The notes beneath the pieces were generated by a model. It saw only the letters and a program-made list of their open reading frames with translations, was not told the DNA's origin and made no database searches. 64,000 bases of DNA from Kocuria subflava (GTDB lineage: Bacteria; Actinomycetota; Actinomycetes; Actinomycetales; Micrococcaceae), in assembly GCF_012163155.1 (NCBI RefSeq), contig NZ_JAAVUN010000001.1, forward strand, positions 62,001-126,000, read 5' to 3'. The translations under genes were made by a program, and so were the position numbers. Position 1 is the stretch's first letter. The number at the start of each line of letters is the position of its first letter. Shown piece by piece: positions 43,804-51,391 of this stretch.

Positions 43804-45030
43804 ATGTCAGATCAGAGGACCCTGGGCAGCGTTGAGGCGATCGAGCGTGACGTGGTGGTGGTGGGTGCGGGACCGGCAGGGCTCATGGCCGCTCGCACCC
43901 TCCAGGCTGCAGGCAAGTCCGTGGCCGTTCTGGAGGCTCGTGACCGTGTGGGCGGCCGAACCTGGTCCCGGGTGATTGACGGCGCCTTCCTGGAAATCGG
44001 AGGCCAGTGGGTCTCTCCGGATCAGACCGAACTATTGGGGTTGATCCATGACCTGGGGCTGGAAACATTTGCCCGGCACCGTGACGGGGATTCGGTCTAC
44101 ATTGCCCCGGACGGCTCCAAACACACCTACACCGGGCCCACCTTCCCCGCCGGTGAACAGACCATTGCGGAGATGGAACGGCTGATCGGGATCCTGGATG
44201 ACCTGGCCGCGGAACTGGGAGCCACTGAGCCCTGGGCACATCCCAAAGCCCGCGAGCTGGACACCGTTTCTTTCCACCACTGGCTGCGTGAGCTCTCCGA
44301 GGACGAGGCGGCGTGCAACAACATCGGCATCTATGTGGCCGGGGGCATGCTGACCAAGCCCTCCCATTCCTTCTCCACCCTGCAGGCCGTGCTCATGGCA
44401 GCCTCCGCAGGGTCCTTCTCCAACCTGGTGGACGAGGACTTCATCCTGGACCGCCGTGTGGTGGGTGGCATGCAGTCCGTCTCGGAAAAGATGGCCGAGC
44501 AGCTGGGGGAGGACGCCGTCTTCCTGGACACTCCCGTGCGCACCATCCAGTGGGGTGGTCCTGAGGACACGTACGCCGAGTACGTTCCCGGCGCGGGGGT
44601 CACCGTGTGGTCGGAGACGGTCACCGTGAAGGCCCAGCAGGTGATTGTGGCGGTTCCGCCGAACCTGTACTCCCGCATCTCCTTTGAACCCCCGCTGCCG
44701 CGCCTGCAGCACCAGATGCACCAGCACCAATCGCTGGGCATCGTGATCAAGGTCCATGCGGTTTACCCAACCCCGTTCTGGCGTGACAAGGGTCTGTGCG
44801 GAACTGGATTCGGAGCCGCCGAGGTGTCCCAGGAGGTGTATGACAACACCAACCACGGGGACACCCGCGGCACACTGGTGGGCTTTGTCTCTGATGAGAA
44901 GGCAGATGAGGTCTTCAAACTGCCTGCCGAGCAGCGCAAGCAGCGCATCCTGGAAAGCCTCTCCCACTATTTGGGGGAGGAGGCACTGACCCCGGAGGTC
45001 TACTACGAATCCGACTTCGGCTCGGAGGAC
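43804..45030 (+). pseudogene. puo: Putrescine oxidase-like amine oxidase, 3' end deleted
   Basis: A flavin amine oxidase matching Kocuria-type putrescine oxidase as I recall it: FAD loop VVVVGAGPAGLMAARTL, VLEARDRVGGRTWS, EIGGQWVSPDQTELLGLI, and ILDRRVVGGMQSVSEKMAEQ. Homology is continuous to about Asp409 (YYESDFGSED). Then the sequence becomes the antisense of an MHS transporter gene, and the frame stays open as nonsense to 45651. The last 60 or so residues, including the C-terminal FAD-binding segment near the flavin ring, are missing, so the hybrid protein of 615 residues should be inactive. ATG 43804 follows GAAGGAGG. Confidence 0.85.
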
Positions 45031-46369
45031 CTCTTCCACGTGGAGGTCACGGCCCTGGTCCGACTTGCGCACCATGGAAACGGCGATCAGGGAGACCAAG
45101 CTGATGGCGGCCATGTAGATGCCGATCATCCACCCCTGGCCCGTCTGGTTCAGGATCAGCTGCGCAATCATGGGGGCAAAGGCGCCACCGATGATCGCCC
45201 CGAACGCGTAGCCGATGGACACTCCGGAGTAACGCACGCGGGCCGGGAACATCTCCGCGTACATGGCCGACTACGGTCCGTAGGAAGGGCCCAGGCCGAT
45301 GGTCAGCAGGAAGATCGCGGCGGCGAACAGCGGCAGGGAGGCCGTGTCCAGCAGGAACCACATGGGGATGGACCACAGGATCAGGATGACGTAGCCGATC
45401 TGGAAGGTCAGGCGGCGTCCGATGCGGTCGGAGATGTAACCACCGAACATGGTGAAGATCAGCCAGCCCACACCGCCCACCAGGGAGGCGATCAAGGTGT
45501 CCGTGCGTTCCATGCCCAATGTCCTGGTGCCGTAGGAGGCGAAGAAGGCGATCACCATGTAGCCCAGGGCGTTGTTGCCGGCAAAGATGAATGCGGCCAG
45601 GCTGACCTCGCGCTTGTGGTTCTTCACAAGCTGCCCCAGGGGAGCGGATGATTCGGCCTTGCGCAGCTGCATCTCCTTGAACACGGGGGATTCATCCACG
45701 GTCATACGGATCAGATAGCCCACCACAATCAGCACCACGGAGGACAGGAACGGAACGCGCCAACCCCAGGCCTCAAACTGTTCGGGGGTGAGCATGGAGG
45801 TCATCAGGAACATGAAACCGGTGGCCAGCAGCAAGCCCAGGGGCACGCCCACCTGGGGGTAGGCGCCGGACAAGCCGCGCTTGTGCCGCGGTGCGTGTTC
45901 CACGGCCATCAGCGCGGCACCGCCCCATTCGCCACCCGCGGAGAAGCCCCGCAGGATGCGCAGAAACATCAAAAGGATGGGCGCCCACAAGCCGATGGTG
46001 GCGTAGGTGGGCAGCAGGCTGATCAATGTGGTGGCGCCACCCATGCCCACCAGGGTGATCACCAGAACCACCTTGCGTCCGAACTTGTCACCCACGTGCC
46101 CAGCCACAATGGCGCCCAGCGGGCGGAACAGGAAGCTGATGCCCAGAGATGCCCAGAGATGCCCATGAGACCACCTGGGCCATGGCTGCGTTTTCCTCGC
46201 CCAGCGGGTTGAAGAAGTGGGTGGCCAGGATGAAACCTGCAGCCTGCGCGTAAATGTAGAAGTCGTACCACTCGATGGTGGTACCCACCAGTGTGCCCGC
46301 AAGGACCCTCTTCTCCTCGCGAGTCATCTCATGGCCGTGTGTGGAGCCAGAGCTCGCCGTAGTGCTCAT
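45031..46369 (-). pseudogene. MHS-family (metabolite:H+ symporter) MFS transporter, multiply broken
   Basis: An MHS/ShiA-type transporter recognisable from GTTIEWYDFYIYAQAAGFIL at the N-terminus, GDKFGRKVVLVITL, RGFSAGGEWGGAALM, and PARVRYSGVSIGYAFGAIIGGAFAP. It has three lesions. A 10-bp tandem duplication at 46141-46160 shifts the frame after about residue 70. A TAG at 45273-45271 replaces the conserved Gln in YGPQ. The 3' end stops at about 45030-45045, where sequence of the convergent putrescine oxidase begins. MHS members carry carboxylates, betaines or shikimate; neighbours suggest an amine- or acid-related substrate, but only as inference. The start ATG at 46369 is intact. Confidence 0.85.
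46141..46160. repeat. 10-bp tandem duplication causing a frameshift
   Basis: GCCCAGAGAT occurs twice in direct succession. Removing one copy restores the frame of the MHS transporter (SWASLGISFLFRPLGAIV). This is a replication-slippage lesion, not a homopolymer miscall. Confidence 0.9.
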
Positions 46370-46411
46370 GGATCTCTTCCGTGAGGTGGGGGCGAGGCCG
46401 CCCCGATTTAC

Positions 46412-46429
46412 TTACCGATTGATCGGTAA
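46412..46429. promoter_or_regulatory. Inverted repeat TTACCGAT-TG-ATCGGTAA
   Basis: Eight-base perfect arms with a 2-base spacer, 43 bp upstream of the MHS transporter start, in AT-richer sequence. TetR-type operators often have this form; the matching regulator is not obvious in the window. Confidence 0.5.
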
Positions 46430-46547
46430 TTAACGGCATACTAAGTGGCGCTGTGATGGCTGTCACCAGTATTCGGCACATCAGATACGATTTTCTTTGG
46501 TGGACGCGGAGGGGCGCTCCACGCCGTCGTCGTGACCTCACTAAAGC

Positions 46548-46607
46548 GCCGAGTAGGCCTTTTGATCGCTCCTCAGCGCTCAGGGGCGATCAAAAGGCCT
46601 ACTCGGC
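46548..46607 (-). terminator. Hairpin terminator after the distal short-metE gene
   Basis: Arms of about 22 bases (GCCGAGTAGGCCTTTTGATC...) around a loop with TCAGCGCTCAG. It is near-identical to the hairpin at 47889-47948 that follows the paralogous gene. Confidence 0.8.
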
Positions 46608-46667
46608 GGGTGTGGCGGGTGTGGCCCGGTCGGCTGGGGCCCGAGTGGTGGGGAGGGGACCGGGGGA

Positions 46668-47861
46668 TCAGAACAACCGCCAGGTTGCGATCCGCGCCCC
46701 CTCCACCAAGGTTTCCAACTTGGCGGCAGCAATCTGCGGGTGAATCCGGCCGCCCAGCCCGCAGTCGGTGGAGGCGATCACGCGCTCCGGGCCCACAGCA
46801 GAAGCAAAGCGCTCGATTCGGTCGGCCACGAGCTCCGGGTGCTCTACCACGTTGGTGGCGTGGGAGACCACACCGGGGATGATCACCTTGTCAGCGGGCA
46901 GTTCCAGGTCCTTCCAGATCTTCCACTCGTGTTCGTGGCGCACGTTGGCGGCTTCGAACGAGTAGGCCCCGGCGTTGATCTCCAGCATGAGTTCGGCGAT
47001 GTGACGGAACTCGATGTCGGTGGTGTGCGGACCGTGCCAGGAGCCCCAGCACAGGTGGAACCGCACCAGCTCGGCAGGGATCCCTTCCAGGGCGGTGTTG
47101 ATGGCATCCACTCGCTTCCGGGTGAAGGCAAGGTAGTCCTCCACGGTGGGTTCGGGGTTGATCTGATCCCAGTTCTCCGCGATGGAGGGGTCATCGATCT
47201 GCACGATCAGCCCAGCGTCCGTGATGGCCTTGTACTCCTCACGCATGGCTTGGGTGCAGGCGGCCAGGACGTCGTCCTCGTTGCCGTAGTGGTTGTCCTC
47301 AAGGCGCGCGCAGGATCCGGGGGAGAGCGCAGCCAGGTAGCCCTGCGTGGCCCCGGACTTGTCCATGGCGGCCTTCAGATTGGCGATGTCGCGCTGCACA
47401 GCCTCCTGGCCGACGTAGCGGATGGGCCCGTTGAACACCGGGAACGGTGCGGGTTTGCCGGTGAAGATTCCCGACGACGGGTCCTGGTACGCCTGCGCAA
47501 ACTTCCCCCAGTCGCGGCGATCCCCAAAGCTGGTGAGTTTCACGTTTCCGGGTTCGGAACGGTGGACGGGCTGGTCGGCCAAGGTGCGGGTACCGGGGGC
47601 CAGCCCGTCCAGGCGGGCAAAGATGTAGTGCCACCAGGCGCCGTAGTCCACGTCTTCAGCCATGGCGTGGCCGTATTCGCCGTCGTTGACGACGTCGATC
47701 CCCACCTCCGTCTGGCGGGCCACCACCTGGTCCACTGCGGTGGCCAACAGGCGGTCGTAGTCCTGCCCGGCAACGCGGGCTTTTGCGGCGTCGATCAGGT
47801 CCCGGGTGCGGGGAAGGGAACCGGCGTGGGTGGTCAGGATGCGGTTGGTTGAGTGCTGCAT
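46668..47861 (-). CDS. Short MetE-like (cobalamin-independent) methyltransferase, distal copy
   Basis: A 397-residue protein corresponding to the C-terminal catalytic half of MetE. TTHAGSLPRTRDL is the start, the zinc ligands His and Cys appear in RFHLCWGSWHGPH and Cys in ASTDCGLGGR, and PGVVSHATNVVEHPELVADRI precedes the last strand. Such short MetE proteins lack the N-terminal folate half and probably use another methyl donor. ATG 47861 has GGAG upstream. It is a paralog of the next gene upstream, both on one transcript led by the SAM riboswitch at 49199, though a hairpin lies between them. Confidence 0.88.
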   Translation of the reverse strand: MQHSTNRILTTHAGSLPRTRDLIDAAKARVAGQDYDRLLATAVDQVVARQTEVGIDVVNDGEYGHAMAEDVDYGAWWHYIFARLDGLAPGTRTLADQPVHRSEPGNVKLTSFGDRRDWGKFAQAYQDPSSGIFTGKPAPFPVFNGPIRYVGQEAVQRDIANLKAAMDKSGATQGYLAALSPGSCARLEDNHYGNEDDVLAACTQAMREEYKAITDAGLIVQIDDPSIAENWDQINPEPTVEDYLAFTRKRVDAINTALEGIPAELVRFHLCWGSWHGPHTTDIEFRHIAELMLEINAGAYSFEAANVRHEHEWKIWKDLELPADKVIIPGVVSHATNVVEHPELVADRIERFASAVGPERVIASTDCGLGGRIHPQIAAAKLETLVEGARIATWRLF

Positions 47862-47888
47862 GAAAGTCTCCAGGTGTGTGTCAATGCT

Positions 47889-47948
47889 GCCGAGTAGGCC
47901 GTTCGATCGCCGCTCAGCGCTCAGGGGCGATCAAACGGCCCACTCGGC
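47889..47948 (-). terminator. Hairpin between the two short-metE genes
   Basis: Arms GCCGAGTAGGCCGTTCGATC and complement with one mismatch, loop TCAGCGCTCAG. It would attenuate the distal gene relative to the proximal one, and it is a duplicate of the hairpin at 46548. Confidence 0.75.
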
Positions 47949-47971
47949 GAAGAAGAAAGGGAGGGGGTGGA

Positions 47972-49180
47972 TCAGAAGAGGCGCTCGGTGGCCAGGCGGG
48001 CGCCTGCCGTGAGGGACTCCAGCTTGGCGAATGCGATCTGCGGGTGCAGGCGTCCGCCCAGACCACAGTCGGTGGAGGCCACCACGCGCTCGCGGCCCAC
48101 AGCGGAGGCGAAGTTCTCAATCCGGTCCGCCACCAGCTCCGGGTGTTCCACCACGTTGGTGGAATGGGAGACCACACCGGGGATGATCACCTTGTCATCG
48201 GGCAGATCGGCCTCAGCCCACAGCTTCCACTCGTGGGCGTGACGCACGTTGGCAGCCTCGAAGGAGTAGCCACCGGCGTTGATGGACAACAGCGGTTTGA
48301 GCAGGTGCTTGAGTTCCAGGTCCGTGGTGTGCGGGCCGTGCCAGGATCCCCAGCACAGGTGGAAGCGGATCTGGTCCTGGGGCAGCCCGCGCAGTGCGTG
48401 ATTCAGGGCCTCGATCCGCAACTGGATGAACCCCAGGTAGTCCTCCACGGAGGGTTCGGGGTTGATCTGGTCCCAGGATTCGGCGATCGACGGGTCATCG
48501 ATCTGCACGATCAGTCCCGCGTCCGTGATGGCCTTGTACTCCTCACGCATGGCATCGGCGCACGCGTAGACCAACTCCTCATCGGTCTTGTAGTACTCGT
48601 TGGTCACCCGCGCACAGGAGCCCGGGGACAGTGCCGCCACAAAACCCTGGGTGGCGCCGGTGTGCTCCAATGCGGACTTCAGATTGCGAATGTCCGCGGC
48701 CACCGCCTCCTGACCCGTGTAGGTCAGCGGACCGGTGATCTTGGGTTGCGTGACGGCCTTGCGCGCGGTCAGGATTCCCGACGACGGATCCTCGTATGCC
48801 TCCCTGAACCTCTCCCGGTCACGGCGGTCCGTGAAGGTGGTCAGCACAATGTTGCCCGGGGAGGATCGGCGTTTTTCCGTGGTGGCCCAGCGGTCCTCGT
48901 CGGAAGGGCTCAATCCGCCCAGACGGGAGAACGAGTAGTTCCACCACGCCCCGTAGTCCACGGAGGAGGACATGGTGTGCCCGTATTCGCCGTCGTTGAC
49001 GACGTCGATCCCCAGCTGACGCTGCTTGGCCACGATGTCCACAACACCCTGCTGCATGGTGCTCACCAGCTGGTCCCAGGTGATGGACCCGTCCTGGTAG
49101 GCCTGATTGGCTTCCAACAGCTCCGGAGTACGGGGCAGGGAGCCCACGTGTGTGGTTTGGATGTGGTCAGAATTCAGCAT
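47972..49180 (-). CDS. Short MetE-like (cobalamin-independent) methyltransferase, proximal copy
   Basis: A 402-residue paralog of the gene at 46668, with the same layout: TTHVGSLPRTPELLEANQAY, zinc ligands in RFHLCWGSWHGPH and ASTDCGLGGR, PGVVSHSTNVVEHPELVADRI, and identical stretches such as EEYKAITDAGLIVQIDDPSI. It is the first gene after a SAM riboswitch, so its job lies in methionine synthesis from homocysteine or recycling of a methylated sulfur compound; the methyl donor is unknown. ATG 49180 is taken as start; an in-frame GTG at 49192 sits almost on the AAAGGA site. That site overlaps the 3' strand of riboswitch P1. Confidence 0.88.
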   Translation of the reverse strand: MLNSDHIQTTHVGSLPRTPELLEANQAYQDGSITWDQLVSTMQQGVVDIVAKQRQLGIDVVNDGEYGHTMSSSVDYGAWWNYSFSRLGGLSPSDEDRWATTEKRRSSPGNIVLTTFTDRRDRERFREAYEDPSSGILTARKAVTQPKITGPLTYTGQEAVAADIRNLKSALEHTGATQGFVAALSPGSCARVTNEYYKTDEELVYACADAMREEYKAITDAGLIVQIDDPSIAESWDQINPEPSVEDYLGFIQLRIEALNHALRGLPQDQIRFHLCWGSWHGPHTTDLELKHLLKPLLSINAGGYSFEAANVRHAHEWKLWAEADLPDDKVIIPGVVSHSTNVVEHPELVADRIENFASAVGRERVVASTDCGLGGRLHPQIAFAKLESLTAGARLATERLF

Positions 49181-49198
49181 GCGTGATTGCACGTCCTT

Positions 49199-49297
49199 TC
49201 CATCGGTCCCGGCGGGAGCACCTTGAGTGACCAGCGGGTCACATCATGGTTGCTGCGACATCAACGAGCCAGGTCTCTAAGTCGCTCTTGATGGGTA
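49199..49297 (-). ncRNA. SAM riboswitch (S-box/SAM-I type) upstream of the short-metE pair
   Basis: On the minus strand CCCATCAAGAG opens the P1 and K-turn region, followed by AGAGACCTGGCTC, GTCGCAGCAACC, a TGACC/GGTCA hairpin, GGTGCTCCCGCC and closing GACCGATGG. All blocks match the metF-metE leader. The 3' strand of P1 (GATGGA) runs directly into GGAAAGGA, the ribosome site of the first gene, so SAM binding would hide the site and block translation rather than transcription. Confidence 0.88.
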
Positions 49298-49394
49298 CCG
49301 AGCTCATCCTGTCACGTAGAACACAGCAGATGCCAAACTGGACGTCACATGACTGTTGGTGAGTCTCCGGCACAGCACGGGTGAGGCCACCAAC

Positions 49395-49448
49395 CCTGTA
49401 CAGCACACCAGCTGTGAACGGCGCACCAGCCCTGAACAGCACACCAAG
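49395..49448 (+). repeat. Three 18-bp imperfect tandem repeats in the thiolase leader
   Basis: CCTGTACAGCACACCAGC, TGTGAACGGCGCACCAGC and CCTGAACAGCACACCAAG follow one another with no gap. The third ends 25 bases before the thiolase start. They could be binding sites for one regulator, or simple slippage products. Confidence 0.7.
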
Positions 49449-49473
49449 CACGATGACGTGCAGGAGGAGACCC

Positions 49474-50700
49474 ATGACCCACCACCTGAACCACGGATCT
49501 GCCGGCGCCGGGGAGACCGACGGCACGGACGTTGTGATCCTGGGCGGAGCACGTACACCGCAAGGGAAGCTTTTGGGGCAGTTGGCCTCCCTGCAGGCCA
49601 CTGACCTGGGGGCTCACGCCATCCAGCACGCCTTGGAGCGTTCAGGAGTGTCAGGGGCGCAGGTTGAGCACGTGATCATGGGGCACGTGGTGCAGGCCGG
49701 GTGCGGGCAGAACCCCGCCAAGCAGTCAGCGGTCAAGGCAGGTTTTCCCATGACAGTGCCGGCAGTGACCGTCAACAAGGTGTGCCTCTCCGGCTTGGTT
49801 GCGGTCACGGATGCCGCCCGCATGATCCGGGCGGGGGAGGCGCATGTGGTGGTGGCCGGCGGCCAGGAGTCCATGACCAACGCACCCCACCTTCTACCGG
49901 GGTCCCGCCAAGGAACCGCCTATGGCAACGTGACCATGATCGATGCCGTGGCCCACGACGGCCTAGTGGATGCAGCGGAGAACATTGCCATGGGCACCCT
50001 GACGGAGCGCGGCAACACGGAACGCGGCCTGACCCGCCAGTCCCAGGACCAGGTTGCCGCTCGCTCCCACCAGCTGGCCGGGACGGCGGCGGCGGACGGG
50101 GTGTTCGCCCAGGAGATCGCTGCCCTGCAGATTCCCCAGCGCAAAGGAGAGCCCGTGACCGTGGATGCGGACCAGGGGATCCGCCCGGATGCCACGGCAG
50201 AGTCCCTTGCCGGACTACGTCCGGCTTTTGGCGCTGATGGCACCATCACTGCCGGCAATTCTTCCCCACTGTCCGACGGCGCCTGCGCCCTGGTGCTGGC
50301 CTCCCGCAGCTGGGCGGAGGAAAAGGGTCTGTCCTGGTTGGCCGCGGTGGGTGCCTCCGGACAGGTGGCCGGCCCGGACAACTCCCTGCACTCCCAGCCG
50401 TCACAGGCCATCAAGAGCGCTGTGGACAAGGCCGGATGGGGCGTGGCCGACCTGGACTTCGTGGAGATCAACGAGGCCTTTGCCGCCGTGAGCCTGCAGT
50501 CTTTGGCTGACCTGGGTTACCCGCTGAAGCAGACCAACATTCACGGTGGCGCCATTGCACTGGGCCATCCCATTGGTGCCTCCGGGGCACGGTTGGCTCT
50601 CACTGCGGCCTTGGAACTGTCACGTCGTGGCCACGGAAAAGCAGCTGTGAGCTTGTGCGGCGGGGGTGGACAGGGCGAGGCCCTGCTGTTGTACCGCTGA
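49474..50700 (+). CDS. Acetyl-CoA C-acetyltransferase (thiolase)
   Basis: A 408-residue thiolase. The nucleophile Cys lies in VTVNKVCLSGL, the His in GGAIALGHPIGASGAR, and the second Cys in SLCGGGGQGEALLLY; VEINEAFAAVSLQ completes the active site. The N-terminus has about 19 extra polar residues before DVVILGGARTP. ATG 49474 follows AGGAGGAGACCC. It interconverts acetoacetyl-CoA (or a longer 3-ketoacyl-CoA) and acetyl-CoA. No hydroxyacyl-CoA dehydrogenase or other beta-oxidation gene is adjacent. Confidence 0.92.
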   Translation: MTHHLNHGSAGAGETDGTDVVILGGARTPQGKLLGQLASLQATDLGAHAIQHALERSGVSGAQVEHVIMGHVVQAGCGQNPAKQSAVKAGFPMTVPAVTVNKVCLSGLVAVTDAARMIRAGEAHVVVAGGQESMTNAPHLLPGSRQGTAYGNVTMIDAVAHDGLVDAAENIAMGTLTERGNTERGLTRQSQDQVAARSHQLAGTAAADGVFAQEIAALQIPQRKGEPVTVDADQGIRPDATAESLAGLRPAFGADGTITAGNSSPLSDGACALVLASRSWAEEKGLSWLAAVGASGQVAGPDNSLHSQPSQAIKSAVDKAGWGVADLDFVEINEAFAAVSLQSLADLGYPLKQTNIHGGAIALGHPIGASGARLALTAALELSRRGHGKAAVSLCGGGGQGEALLLYR

Positions 50701-50718
50701 GTAAACGGAATGCCGCGA

Positions 50719-50757
50719 ATCGGGGCAGTTCCAGCGGATCGGGGAAGTGTCCAGCGG
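50719..50757. repeat. Two 19-20-bp imperfect direct repeats in a convergent gap
   Basis: ATCGGGGCAGTTCCAGCGG and ATCGGGGAAGTGTCCAGCGG stand head to tail just after the thiolase stop, before a hairpin at 50800. Purpose unknown; compare the array at 14839. Confidence 0.6.
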
Positions 50758-50799
50758 GTCCGGGCATTGAAGCGGTGCCGGTGAACAAGCCGTCAAACA

Positions 50800-50824
50800 A
50801 GCCAGGCCGTCCGAAAGCCTGGCT
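50800..50824. terminator. Hairpin between thiolase and TetR gene
   Basis: Eight-bp arms (AGCCAGGC/GCCTGGCT) with a 9-base loop, touching the stop of the minus-strand TetR gene. Confidence 0.65.
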
Positions 50825-51375
50825 CAGGCCTTGGCCGCAGCCGCCCTCACAAGATGCTCCAGACCCCAGGTGAACTCGCGTTCAAATCGGTCAGCCACAG
50901 CGGTGGCGGAGGGCTGATTCCGGGTGTCCGCTGCCGCAAGGGCCTGGGCGGTCTGCTGCGTCAGGACCGAGCCCAGGACCCACCGCACCAAGTTCTGGGC
51001 CGCGGCAGCCGAGTCACTGACCCCCAAGCTTTCCAACTGTGCCGCCAACTCAGGGGCTGGTGGCAGGTACAGGGGTTGGTCGGCGTGGGCCACCGCCACG
51101 ATCTCGGCACCGTCACGCACGGCCATCAGCCGCCGCCGGAACTCGGCCAGGACCCGGGCGGGTTCTGACGGCCAGGTGGGGGCGCCGTCGTTCGGGTTCA
51201 GGATGCGTTGAGCCACGGCAATCAACAGTTCTTGTTTGTTGGCCACGTGCCAGTAGAGCGCACCTGCCTGAACGCCCAGTTCCGTGGCCACGCGACGCAT
51301 GGACAGATCTCCCAAGCCGTAGTCACCGGCCACTGTCAAAGCGGCATCCACCACCTGGTCGCGAGTCAATGGCAC
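50824..51375 (-). CDS. TetR-family regulator with a TetR-type C-terminal domain
   Basis: A 183-residue regulator. The HTH is LGDLSMRRVATELGVQAGALYWHVANKQELL at about residues 21-51, a form (GALYWHVxNK) shared with the classical TetR subgroup. The C-terminal half has the TetR_C pattern. GTG 51375 lies 16 bases after the stop of the sugar kinase gene, so the two are co-transcribed and it likely regulates sugar use. Confidence 0.85.
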   Translation of the reverse strand: MPLTRDQVVDAALTVAGDYGLGDLSMRRVATELGVQAGALYWHVANKQELLIAVAQRILNPNDGAPTWPSEPARVLAEFRRRLMAVRDGAEIVAVAHADQPLYLPPAPELAAQLESLGVSDSAAAAQNLVRWVLGSVLTQQTAQALAAADTRNQPSATAVADRFEREFTWGLEHLVRAAAAKA

Positions 51376-51391
51376 AGCGGAAACCTTGCCC

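Noticed and set aside
44032-45264. Minus-strand 410-codon frame beginning with real transporter sequence
   Set aside because: Only its first 70 or so residues are the MHS transporter; the rest is antisense of putrescine oxidase. It is treated as part of a pseudogene, not as a gene.
12376-45273. Reassignment of TAG to glutamine
   Set aside because: Several intact genes end in TAG (for example 17123, 19681 and 57329), and two of the interrupted genes have other lesions. Ordinary decay is the simpler reading.
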